64,000 bases of DNA, taken from assembly GCA_904066235.2 (NCBI GenBank), contig CAJFCV020000001.1, positions 1,302,001 through 1,366,000 on the forward strand. The letters run 5' to 3'. Of this stretch, positions 1 through 9,994 are shown in pieces. The position numbers were made by a program, and so were the translations under genes. Under the pieces are notes generated by a model that saw only the letters and a program-made list of their open reading frames with translations, made no database searches and was not told the DNA's origin. Position 1 is the first letter of the stretch. Every line of letters starts with the position of its first letter. The DNA is from Bursaphelenchus xylophilus. Taxonomy: Eukaryota > Nematoda > Chromadorea > Rhabditida > Aphelenchoididae.

Positions 1-23
1 TGAGATTTTTTGGAATTCTGCAG

Positions 24-80
24 GAAAGGGAGGCATTTTATGTAGCGACGATGGAGGAACTGCAATTTGAGGGCGATTGA
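24..80 (+). CDS. 3'-terminal exon of an unidentified gene (partial)
   Basis: A polypyrimidine-like tract and CAG acceptor (positions 18-23) precede 19 in-frame codons, the last being TGA. The encoded tail reads EREAFYVATMEELQFEGD. The rest of the gene lies left of the window. The call rests on the acceptor and the acidic, coding-like peptide. It is too short to assign a family and could be a chance open stretch. Confidence 0.35.
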   Translation, partial: EREAFYVATMEELQFEGD

Positions 81-577
81 ATGGGGTTTCAAGGGAGATT
101 TGGGGAATTTTTATATTATTTTAGACGAGCGTTTTGATGGAAAAATAAAAGTTTTGGTGAAAAAATTACAATTTATGAATTGACGATGTAGGAAATTGAA
201 TTTAAAATAATTTGAATGATGATCAAAAGTGAAAAATCGCGAAAAAATATACAATTTTGTTTCCAAGAGCGAATAAAAATTCCGCAAAATACCTCCATTC
301 CCTATTTTGCGGGATTTTTATTACCTCCTGGAAGCAAAATTGTGAATTTTTTGCGACTGGAGGTCCGTTGAGTAATATTGATAGATTTTTGAAAAAAAGT
401 CTGATTTGTGGATGTTTTTGATCGTACATATTTTTTTTACAATTACACTACTGTCCACCACCATGTAAATTCACACCTATTTGGTTAATTTTGCCCCAAA
501 TCCAAAGAAATTACTCATTTCTTTGTCTTTGTTTCCCATTTCCACGAATCAAGCCAAAAGTGGAAAGGGAAGGGAGT
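81..577. other. AT-rich intergenic stretch
   Basis: No convincing gene. The only open frame (minus strand, about 223-429) is rich in Phe, Lys and Asn with no start context or domain, so it looks like AT-rich noise. The last 30 bases, ending in AAAGTGGAAAGGGAAGGGA, are the 5' flank of the 5S gene at 578. That block is also present upstream of every array 5S copy. Confidence 0.5.
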
Positions 578-695
578 GTGTACGCCCATAGCCCGTTGAA
601 AGCACGCCATCCCGTCCGATCTGGCAAGTTAAGCAACGGTGCGCTTGATTAGTACTTGGATCGGAGACGTCCTTGGAATCTCAAGTGGCGTACGC
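578..695 (+). rRNA. 5S ribosomal RNA, isolated plus-strand copy
   Basis: 118 bp with the 5S hallmarks: AAAGCACGCCATCCCGTCC, the internal control region CAAGTTAAGCAAC and TAGTACTTGGATCGGAGAC. The ends pair (GTGTACGCC with GGCGTACGC). It matches the array copies in the gene body. It also shares their 5' flank (AAAGTGGAAAGGGAAGGGA) and 3' T-rich terminator region (TTTTTGACTTTTTTGATTTG), so it was copied as gene plus flanks. No SL gene accompanies it. It lies 27-32 kb from the cluster, in the opposite orientation. Pol III transcription from the internal promoter is expected. Confidence 0.95.
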
Positions 696-818
696 ATTTT
701 TGACTTTTTTGATTTGAATAGACAATTCAGAATCGTATTTTATATGTTATTTCATGTCAAATGACCCCTTATTCAACTTCCTCGTCAACCAAAAAAATTT
801 TAAAACCCCATCAAAACT

Positions 819-938
819 TACAATGATCCGGACCAGAGTGGTGTTCACCACTCTCTCAAAGATCGGTTCTCCATTTCTGACGTAATGCTGAACGAAGAAA
901 CTGAGAATACGTTCGTTAAGCCTGGGGGCATTTGTCAT
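819..938 (-). CDS. Putative 5' exon of an unidentified gene
   Basis: ATG at 938 starts MTNAPRLNERILSFFVQHYV and continues to ...NTTLVRII, followed by a GTAAGT donor near 822. The ATG lies four bases after a TTCCTTCAG acceptor, which is the usual position for a nematode trans-splice site. No downstream exon could be identified on the minus strand before the window edge. Reading through the donor gives only 63 codons. The isolated 5S gene occupies the space immediately downstream, so the gene may be broken, or may have a long intron and further exons outside the window. Family unknown. Confidence 0.35.
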
Positions 939-2551
939 TTTTCTGAAGGAAGAGCAAGGGTTACTGTAAAGTTACAACGAGAAAAGATGAACCGAGTGGA
1001 GTTGGAAAATTGATGGCCGTCATGATGACCGAGCTTTTGGAAAAAAATTTTAGAAAATGAAAAAATATGTCACCGCAGCTGGCAAAATACTTTATTTTTA
1101 AATATTTAAAAAATGGTATTCATCAAAATTTTAGATTAAAAAAATTTTTTTTTAAATACGAAAAAAAAATTATTTTCTTGAAAATTGAAGACGATTCCAA
1201 AAAATCCCGTCATTTCGACGAAATTTTTTTTTCAAAATAAAAATTTAGATATAAAAATGTTTTTTACAGCATTTTAATTTATATTAATTACAATTTACTA
1301 TACAATTTATCGAGTTTTTACAAAAAAAATTCAAAAATTCCATTTTTTTCTCGGATAAAATTGAGAAATAAGAAAAAATTAATAAGAAAAACTTTTTTGT
1401 CAACCTCGAATGCCCGCAACATGAGAGATTCCTCCTCCCCAACCACAACAACACTGATTACAACACACGGAAATCTCTCAAAAAATTGTTTTTTTCGGGG
1501 GGCGTTTCGACTTTTAAAGGCGAATGGAGAAATTCTCTTTTTGTCATGCGATTTCTGATGGGGAAATTATGAAAGACCGTTGCACGTTATCGCTGGTTAA
1601 ACCTCTCTCTCTTCGCTGTAGCGAAAAGATGAAATTTGAGGGGAAATGTTGGCTCTTACGCAAGTTTCGGGGAAATGTTTTGGAATAAGATTTTTTGAAA
1701 AAATTTTGATAAAAAACATCTCAAATGGTCGTATTTTAGTGAGTCAAGAAGTGTTGAAATTAAGTAAAAACTAAATTTAAATTCTGCCTGCGGAAAAATA
1801 GATTTAAAAAAAAAATTTTTTAATTGAAATTTTTTGCCAAATTTCAGCTAAAATAGCTGAAAAATCATAATAAAAGGGCGTATTTTAGAGAGTAATTGTG
1901 ATATAAGACAATACGAAACAGATCTTTGTACTTTCCTACCGTTTACAAAACATACGATTTCTTCGAGGTAAACACAAATTACGAAAAAAGCAGTAATAAA
2001 AAACACCGACCCGCGTGGAAATCAGCTTTAAAATAAAGATAAAGCCTACAGTATTAACTTTTAAAAATTTTAAAATACGATTTCTGAAAACAATTCTTTA
2101 AAAAAATTCGCAAGGTGCAATCCAAAAAAAATTTTTTTTTGCACTGTGCAGAGCAATATTTTCACAAAATTTTTGCGCCATTCCCTTTCACAGGACATTA
2201 TCCGCACATCTCAATTCAAAATTTTATCTATTTCGCACTGTGCATTCCAAAAATTGAAAATTTTTCGAACGCACAGTGCAAAAAAGCAAACTCGAAAAAA
2301 CGTGTGTTCTACCGGTAAATTACGCGCCAAAAATATATGCAGAGCACAAAAGACAACACGAAAAATACTTTTCATACAAAAAGCATTCGAAAAGTTCGAG
2401 ACCATAAAAGGAAATCGCCCTTTTTTCGGGGAAGAGAAGAGCGCACAGTGCGACGAAAAATCGCCCAGAGGGCGCAAAAAGCGCTGACCAAACCGGGGAA
2501 AAAGGTCGGGAAATGCGGGAAAAGAGCTCCGGAGAGTATTTAAATAACTTT
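939..2551. other. Intergenic region with GCACTGTGC palindromes
   Basis: About 1.6 kb, very A/T-rich, with no coding exon I can support. At roughly 2140-2445 the 9-bp palindrome GCACTGTGC (or its equivalent GCACAGTGC) occurs four times, twice as an inverted pair around 2235-2283. This resembles remnants of a palindromic mobile element. Confidence 0.4.
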
Positions 2552-2557
2552 TTATTC
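2552..2557 (-). terminator. Poly(A) signal AATAAA of the Tudor-domain gene
   Basis: AATAAA on the minus strand, about 33 bases past the TAG stop at 2590. It is the only canonical signal close to that stop. Confidence 0.5.
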
Positions 2558-2589
2558 TTGCAATAAAACTAATTACACAAAATAATCGT

Positions 2590-5528
2590 CTAAAACCACA
2601 AGTTTGCATCATTTTTCGGCTGATATTCGATGCGTCGATAATCCGCGGTGCCGTCAAATTCGTCGTCAGAGTTGCGGAAACCCGCCACCGAGTTGGAAAA
2701 GTCTTCGGCTTCGGAATTCTCGTCCGTGTCGTCGCAGCGTTGCATGCGCATTTTGGGCTTGCGATTGCGGGTCCCGCGGCCCACAAACGGATCCTTCGGC
2801 TTTTCCGGCGGAGCGGGATGGATGAGGCGGACGAGGTGCTTGCCTTCGGGGGTGATCGTTCCATGGACTAAAAAATTTTTGGGGATCAGAAAAAAATTTG
2901 AGGCGAAATTTTTCGGAATGTTACTGTAGGTATAAAAAATGATACTTTAGATAAAAAAAACGATGGTTTTTTGAAAAATCTTGCTCCTTCTGGGGTCAGT
3001 GTTAGTTATAGAGGCCTTTATACACCTCTGCCTACAATTTCCGTCCATTTTCAAACAATTTTTTTTTATTTTTTCATCAAATCTATTTTTGAAAAAATTC
3101 AAATTTTTTCCACGAAAAAATCAGAAAAAAAAACTATAACACGCCCGCAAATACTACTAAAACTATAAACACGCCAGCCTGTACCTCTAAATACTCAAAA
3201 AATCTCGTTTTAAAAAATCCTAAACTTGCGTAAGAACAAAAAAAAAATCAAAAATTACCTTCCAAAACAATATCCAAAGTTCCCATGATGAGATCCTTGA
3301 AAGTGGAAGTGGATTTAAAGTCCAACAAGCGAGTGTCTTGCTCTAAAATTTCGAAAATCAAGCCAAAACATACCAACCCACCAATCAACGAGCATTTGAA
3401 CGAAAGCGGGGCCGAAAACGAGGCCAAATCCGTCGGCATGGTGAACAACTCTTCGTGGGGGACAATCGCCGACGAGCCAATGTCAATAAGGTCCACTTGG
3501 AGCATCTCCATCCCCACCGTGTTGATGCGACATCGATGGAGTTGGCCTTGATGGCGGCAGACCGCGTAGCCACCTTGTACTGGCTAAAAAATTTATTTTC
3601 AATGGCCAAAACGTAAGTTAAATGTCAAATCCGTGATCAATATACTAGAATATACTCTTCGCGGTCAAATATTAGAGGATCGACCGGTCGAAAAAAATTT
3701 CGGAAAAAGTTGCGTAAGAACCAAAAAATTGGTCCTAATGCAAAATAAAAGGTTCTATTAGTATTTTCGTAAAGTTTATGGACATATTTCCCCTTTCGCA
3801 CTGTGCATAAAGTGCGTCGGCGCCATAAATTTACACAGAAATCCATTGTGCGAAAGCGAAAAAATGTCCATGAACTTCATGACAATACCAAAAAACCTCT
3901 TATTTCGCACTATGACCAATTTTTTTTGTTCTTACGCAACTTTTCCCAAAACATTTTTCGACCGGTCGATACCCCAAAAATCGCCAAAATCACTCAAACC
4001 GCTTACATAATGGACCACATATCTCTGAATCTTCTCTTCCTGCGCGTCCAGCAAGTCTCTGAGGAAGCCCAATTTCCTAAAAATTCAAATCTCAAATTTC
4101 CGTCAACTAAAAACCACTTCAAAAACAAAAAAAAAACCTCCAAAATCCTCGACTCACGGCAAATCGAAACGTCGATGGACATGGAAAAAGATGGGTGAGA
4201 TCGCGTTCAGGGGTTTGCATCGGACCCGCGCCCTCGGTTCGCCCATTGGAATCGTGGGCGGAGGCCTCGGGTGGGGAATCACGCGCTCATGAAGCGGGCA
4301 GATGCCGTAGCGGCCCGACGGCAGACTGTTGAGGATTCGCTGGAGGCACGGCAACGAGCAGGGCGGGTCGTCGAAGCGGCGGACAAAATGGCGTTCGTCA
4401 TCAACGTCCGAATCGCTGCAAAACAAGAACAAAAAAAAACAAGTTGAGGGCGCAGCTCGGAAAAAAAAATGTTGCCAGAAAAAATCCGTCTCTCCTCAAC
4501 TCACAGCGTGCTCAACGACGAAGAGTGGGACAGTCCGTTTACCGGCATCCAGACCGTTCTAACCGGCTGTCTTCCCATTGCCAAGACAGGCCTAGTTGCA
4601 TTGTGCGGGGCGATCATGGCGCCAATCCCAAATCCCCTCAATGGCTTCGGAGCGGTGACCAACCGCCAGTAGGATCCCTTTTCGTGCGAATCGGAGGCAC
4701 GCCATTCTCCGGCATGTCTGGCGGGTTCGAGATGATCCGGAAGGGGTTTCGCGCGCTGAAATTCAAGAATAATATGCTAAAATCGTGGCCTCACGGAGAA
4801 AAATTGATTTTAAAACGTCTAAAATCAGCGCGAAATAACTGCTGATGACAAAATGGGTCAACTCTTCCTTTAAAAGAGAAAATCATTTTTGAGGGGAAGA
4901 CTTGACTCAAAGTCTTTCATGGTATTCCAAAATCCGTCTCACGACTTCAAAAGCAGAAGCTTGACTTCTAACTGTCTTAAAATGATGTCTTCTAACTATT
5001 CTGAGCCTAAACTTCCGTTCCACCCGCTAAACTTCCAAACGGGTCAAGTCTTCCTCTCCAAAGCCGAAACTGTCTTATTCGAGGGTACGACTTGACCCAT
5101 TTCAAGAAATTTATCCACAATAAGCTAAAAACGTCTCCAGCTCTGCAAAATCACCTACCGACGCCAAATAGCCGGCCTTCATCATCGACGGGTTAACACG
5201 AGCCGACTGACCGCCCATAGGTCTCATGAATCCGTTGCATTGGTCCATGCCGCCCGCATGGAAGCTTTGAGTGGACGTGGAGTCGGTCATCAGCTAAAAT
5301 ACGGGGAAATATTCCTAGAATTCCTCGAAAATCCAGAAAAAAATCGAAAAGTATGAAAATCCCCTCAAAACTTTCAAAAAAACGTAAAAAATCCTAAAAA
5401 ATCGCGAAAACCACCCAAAAACTCACGTCAAATCCATCGTTCAGGACCTTGGTCGGACGCTCATTGGGAAGTTGGTTGCCGCTGGCCGAGTTCTCAACCG
5501 GATCTTGTTCGTTTTCATGGCTCAACAT
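2590..5528 (-). CDS. Tudor-domain protein (472 aa)
   Basis: Seven exons: 5528-5427, 5293-5159, 4755-4505, 4415-4158, 4076-4007, 3583-3259, 2867-2590. Every junction has a GT donor and AG acceptor and the summed length closes in frame. The N-terminal ~160 residues are low-complexity (MTDSTSTQSFHAGG..., later Pro/Arg-rich). Residues ~225-380 form a Tudor domain in extended-Tudor style: ARVRCKPLNAISPIFFHVH, then helix FLRDLLDAQEEKIQRYVVHY, then the core GGYAVC...HRCRINTV...VDLIDIGSS...LFTMPTDLASFSAPLSFKCSL. Tudor domains generally bind methyl-arginine, often on Argonaute or Sm partners. Some aromatic-cage positions look replaced (VDLIDIG where FIDYG is usual), so binding may be altered. The C-terminus is acidic (DDTDENSEAEDF, NSDDEFDG). 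A 292-bp palindrome sits in the 4006-3584 intron. I cannot name an orthologue. Confidence 0.78.
3679..3970. mobile_element. Palindromic MITE-like element in a Tudor-gene intron
   Basis: Near-perfect inverted repeat of about 130 bp per arm. The outer ends are ATCGACCGGTCGAAAAA and its complement, then AAGTTGCGTAAGAAC / GTTCTTACGCAACTT, then matching arms up to TTTCGCACTGTGC / TTGTGCGAAAG around a short centre containing CATAAAGTGCGT. It carries no coding capacity. It lies wholly within the intron between exons 5 and 6 of the Tudor gene. I could not identify a target-site duplication with confidence. Confidence 0.75.
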
Positions 5529-6298
5529 GGTCAACAAGTTTGACTGCCCAATTGATCTGGACTCGTTGAAAATGGGAGTTTTCCAAAATTACCGTGGATT
5601 TTATATTCGAAATTTGCATAAATCTCAAGAGGAAAATTCACATAAAAACTGGCAAAACTCATTTTTCGAGGGGATTTTCAATCGAATTTCCAAAAAAACA
5701 AAAATATGCGAAATTCGCATTTAAAAAAATTTGCATAAATTTGCATATTTCTTCAAATTGTGTAGGAAATCAAATTTCCCATACTTATCGTCTCCCAGAC
5801 AACTTTTCACGACTCCACAAACGTTTATAATCCTAAAATACGCTAAAATTTTACAAAAAATCTCCTTTTTCAACTATAACTTTAGTATTTATTAAACCCG
5901 TAAACCATCAAAAAAAATATAATTCAGAGCCTTTCACAGCCCGTTTGTTATAGAACATACATTATAATTAATCTTACTGTAAGAAAATTTAGCGACATTT
6001 TATACGAAAAAATCCGATATCTAGAATAATATTGTTGTCAGAAACCCAAACGAAAAAACGTAAATACCTGAGTAAAAAATAGCTAAGGTTACCGTACCTT
6101 AAGCATCTTGTAAATATTACATTATCCTCATCAAAAATTAGAGTTAAAAATTAAATTTTCGGATAAAAAATCTCATTTTTTTGACTTCACAAATTCAAAA
6201 TACCATATGATGAGGATACTGTAGAGTCCCTAAATTATGTTGAGCGAGTAAAAATCCAATTAAATTTTTAAAAAATTCCAACCCAAAAAAAATCATCT
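5529..6298. other. Intergenic region between the Tudor gene and the ataxin-2 paralogue
   Basis: No gene seen. AT-rich with several TTTGCATA motifs near 5720-5755. From about 5990 the sequence resembles 9995-10285 (shared GACATTTTATACGAAA and ATCTAGxATAA segments, then a shared 3' flank). This marks the left edge of the tandem duplication that produced the two ataxin-2-like genes. Confidence 0.55.
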
Positions 6299-8765
6299 TT
6301 AGTATTGTCCGTAGCGTTCCAGCCCCGAATTCGGAGGGTAGAAGGGTTGGCTGTGGTAAAATTCTTGGGGAGGATGATTGGGGATCGTGTACTGCATCTA
6401 AAATCAGAAAACTGTGTATAATTTCACCAAACCTAATTTCAGGGAAACACTTGACCCTAAATTCCAAATACAGTAAAAATGAGGGTTTCAAGGCCAAAAA
6501 TGTTTCGATTTTACCGCAAAATGTGCGCTCACAATCAAATTTCACATTTTTACGAACCGGGTCAAGTCTTTCCCTCAAACTAAAAACTTTTATTTACGGC
6601 GGTAAACTTGACCCAAATTTTTCCAAATCACAACAACCGTATTTTAAACCTCTAAAGCACGAAAAATATAGTCTTACGGGAATCCTTTCACTCAATTTCA
6701 TCCTTCAAGATCATCAAAAATCTCCAGAGAAACACTTGACCCAAAATTTCTTCAGAGAAACACTTGACTCATAGTTTCCAAATCTGTTCAAAACAACTCC
6801 AAACCGCTTACCGCTATTGGTGGAGGTGGAGGAGGGCCTGGGCTGTATATGGCTTCATACGGAGGGTGATTTAGATGAGGTGGGGGTTTCATTCGAGGTG
6901 AAGTGTAGACCATGGTGGGCGGTGGAACTGGACGCGAAAACTGCTGCGGTGGGAATGGCTGAGGGGGTAGGTTGATAAATTGGGGTTTGCTGATCGGATT
7001 CATGGGGAGCATGGGCGGTTGGTGGTAGCTGTGGACGTACTGGAAGCCGACCGGCATATTCGGGACCTAAAACAATAAAAAACCCTCAAAACACTTTACC
7101 TGAGGTTGCATGGGCTGTAGTGGGGCGTATGTGAAAATCGATGGCGCTGGACTTCCTCCATGAACATAGTCCGGCGGAGCGGAGGAGTTTTGGAAACGTC
7201 TGCTTTCGGGGGCGGAACGGAACGCCGAAGACCCCGAATTGAAGCCGGCTTTCCCGTATTGGCTCGGTTTCGAGCTGGGACGTCTGTCTTTGTCTCCATT
7301 CGCTTCAATTTTATCCACTTTCTCGGGTTTTTGAGGTTTTTCGATATTATCCTTGGTGTCTTTGGTCTTCTCCTCGTTTTGTACCTGCTTTTTCGATGAA
7401 ACCTTCTCTCCTTTGCAGTTTTTATGTTCTTCAGGGTCTTTGTCTTTTTTCTGGACATCATTTTTGCTGTTATTTTTTCTTTCCGACCTCTTTTCGACCG
7501 ATCTTTGACGTTGGCTTGAAACTGAATTTTGAAGGCTCTGCTTGGCCCAGGCCGGGTACATGATGTTGTGGGAGGTCTTGATAGGGCTGGGACTACTGTT
7601 TTCGTCTCCATTACCCTCAAATTTATTCAATTTCTCGGGGTTTTGAGGTTTTTCGATATTATCCTTGGTATCTTTGATCTTATCCTTATTTTCTCCCTGC
7701 TTTTCAGGTGAAACCTTCCCCGCTTTGCAGTTTTTTTGTTCTTCAGGGTCTTTGTCTTTCTTCTGGACATCATTTCTGCTTTCATTTTTGCTTTTATTTT
7801 TTCCATCCGACTTCTTTTCGACCGATCTTTGATGTTGGCTTGAAACCGAATTTTGAAGGCTCTGCTTGGCCCAGGCCGGGAACATGTTGCTCTGAAAAGC
7901 ACTGATAGGCCCTCCTCGCATGTTGGTTGGGGGTTGAGGTGGTTTCGCGGCGGGTTGGGCACTTTTTACGCTTTCGTTGCGCAAGGGACGGGTGGTTTTT
8001 GATTCCGAGCCAATTTTTCCCTCATTTTTTGGTTGTTCCAAACCTCTTCGATCATAATCTCGACCGTTGTTGACGCTGTGCTCAGTTTTGTATGGGATTG
8101 GTCTTGGGTTCGCGGTCGGCTTTCTCAGCGCATAAATTTCTTTCACCTTCTTCGAGGAGTTCGAAGAAGCGGGCGGAGACTCCGGAAGCTGCGATTTATT
8201 TTCCACTGGGTCTTCGAAGCTATTCAGGTCCGATTCCTTGTCCAATTCTCTTCTAACTTCCCGCAATCTTTGCTCTCGTTTGTATTCTAAAAACGGAAAT
8301 TGTTCGTCTAGTACAATATAAAGAAGTGTTCATACGACGCGCAGATTGGCTTCCAATTTTTTAAGAATGCTCTTTCCAACTCATACTTTAAAATTCCTAA
8401 AAATTCCAGTTCGTATCTTGCATGGATCGCTAAAATTTTCAACTAATTACCCTAACCTTCACATCTAAAATTCCCAGCGATTCCCAACAACTTTGAGCTA
8501 AAACATTCTCCAACGTCTCAAAATATCATAGTCTCAATATGCACCAAGTTTCATCAAAATCCACGCGTCAAATTTTGAGCACATCCCTGATGCTGTACTA
8601 GACAAAACAAAACCGAGAAAGGCCAAATACTCTTACGAAAACCTAAATTTGAAGAAACAAATCAAATCAGAACTTACCATGTATCTTTTCATAGACGTAA
8701 CGCAAATATTCCCGTCTGTTTAGCGGGATTTCATTGAAACGGCGGGGGTTAGCTCCAGTGACCAT
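6299..8765 (-). CDS. Ataxin-2-like paralogue lacking LsmAD (about 542 aa)
   Basis: Exons 8765-8678, 8286-7100, 7066-6812, 6397-6299 close in frame to TAA. The start is the ATG after the acceptor at 8784 and may be trans-spliced. The first exon retains the distal Lsm strands (VTMVTGANPRRFNEIPL). Exon 2 begins like the LsmAD exon of the neighbouring gene, then jumps to the sequence after the LsmAD (RRELDKESDLNSFEDP), so about 100 residues including the LsmAD core are deleted. A long Lys/Glu/Asp-rich segment contains two copies of a ~105-residue repeat (start FPAWAKQSLQNSVSSQ / YPAWAKQSLQNSVSSQ). The PAM2-like site is degraded (FNSGSSAFRSA). The C-terminus is Pro/Gln/Tyr-rich, as in the intact copy. 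An intact frame suggests expression, but poly(A)-binding-protein and Lsm functions are probably lost. It may be an early pseudogene. Confidence 0.65.
7260..7892 (-). repeat. Intragenic direct repeat (two ~310-bp units) in the ataxin-2 paralogue
   Basis: Two in-frame units at about 7892-7573 and 7572-7260. Each encodes PAWAKQSLQNSVSSQ, then RSVEK, NDVQKKDKDPEE, NCK, KVS, DTKDNIEKP and PEK, then an acidic tail. The neighbouring ataxin-2 gene has a single, more diverged equivalent (DVKDNIEKPAEPEKSPK), so the unit duplicated after the genes separated. Confidence 0.8.
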
Positions 8766-9364
8766 TGTTACGCAAATTACACTCTGAAAACGTAATAATT
8801 TAGAGCGTTTATGGAAAAAATTACTCGACAAGACTATGAAAGGTAATTCCAGCAAAAAACAACCTAAAATTTATCATTTCCTGATATTATCCATGAGCCA
8901 TAATCAAAAACGAAGAATAAGGAAAATTTACGGCTATACTGTAGAAAAATTTTTCTAAAACAGCCACCGAATACTCTATCAAACCTTGTTGATCATGCTC
9001 AGTTAAAAATTATAAAAGAAATCTTGAGTTATTGATGTTATCTATTAGACGAAGAAGGACATCGAGAACATGAAAAATATAACCCTGAAACATCAAAATT
9101 CTATATGAAAAGGATCATCGTGACCAGTAGAACACAATAACTCAGGACATGCGCAACAAACCACGTGAAAATGCATTGAATCTTAATTAACTTGTTTTAA
9201 ACATCATGGATAATAAAACTTTGAATTTCCTAAGAACTAACAAAGAAAAAACATGTACCTAAAATTTCTATTACGCAGATCACAGCCTGGTGCAGCTCGG
9301 CAACACTCAAAAGCCCGTTCAACATCTCTAAATCCAGAAGAACACATCAAAAAAATTCACCTAC

Positions 9365-9448
9365 CTCATACGGCTGGGAAGCTGGCCAAAGTCAGTGGTG
9401 AACGGGTTTTCTGGTATTACAGTTGTATCAAAGGTTAATTTCACGATC
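9365..9448 (-). pseudogene. Decayed Lsm exon of the ataxin-2 paralogue
   Basis: 84 bp, the same length as the Lsm exon of the intact gene (13505-13422), with matching splice sites (TTTCAG acceptor, GTAGGTG donor). In the homologous phase it reads DREINL then a stop, with a second stop 12 codons later. Exon 1 of the intact gene has no counterpart upstream. The paralogue therefore cannot make the N-terminal half of the Lsm fold. Confidence 0.7.
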
Positions 9449-9994
9449 CTGAAATCCACAACATTAAAGATTTAGGCTGTTTCCTAAGAAAAAATGCCGA
9501 AATTCGAAGCGGACGGGATCAGATGTCAAGTGCAATATAAATTGAGAAAAACTATAATCTTCTGCCACAAAGACTAGTAAAATAGGCTAAATAGGACTCG
9601 GCAAACGTGATAGACGCTATTTATTCCAATCTAGAGAGCTTCAACACTACGTTTTCACCAAGATTTTTTGGCTTTCGGAAAAAATTTTCAAAAATACGTT
9701 GACCAAAAAATTACCGACGAAAAATAAATATTTATGGTGCAAAATGTCGCAAAATTTTTTAAGAATTTACTATACGATAACCGGACGAATACGACCAACG
9801 ATTGCATTGTTTCCATTGATTCTTTATTTATCAAAAAAAACTTCAACTTTCTTCTATCACTGGAATATTTATTAACCCATTTAAATAGACAAAAAGAATA
9901 CACTGGGAAGAATTTCTGGAGGGTCTACAGCCTGCATGATACACTAGACATCAGAAAACTGTTGTCGGATAACTGTAGAAACGAAATTTCGGTA

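Larger units (their letters stand above)
5990..9735. repeat. Tandem segmental duplication, copy 1
   Basis: About 3.7 kb alignable with 9995-13790. 3' flank, last exon, collagen-like penultimate exon, large disordered exon, Lsm exons and the introns follow in the same order with recognisable identity. Intron landmarks shared by both copies include the TTGACCC half-sites and a GTGCAATATAAATTG block (9525 versus 13575). The copies are strongly diverged, so the duplication is old. Similarity ends near 9735, so the first exon of ataxin-2 was not duplicated. Confidence 0.75.

Noticed and set aside
2146..2864. Long overlapping basic ORFs on both strands
   Set aside because: The 3' part is the out-of-frame shadow of the last Tudor-gene exon; the rest is AT-rich repeat sequence.
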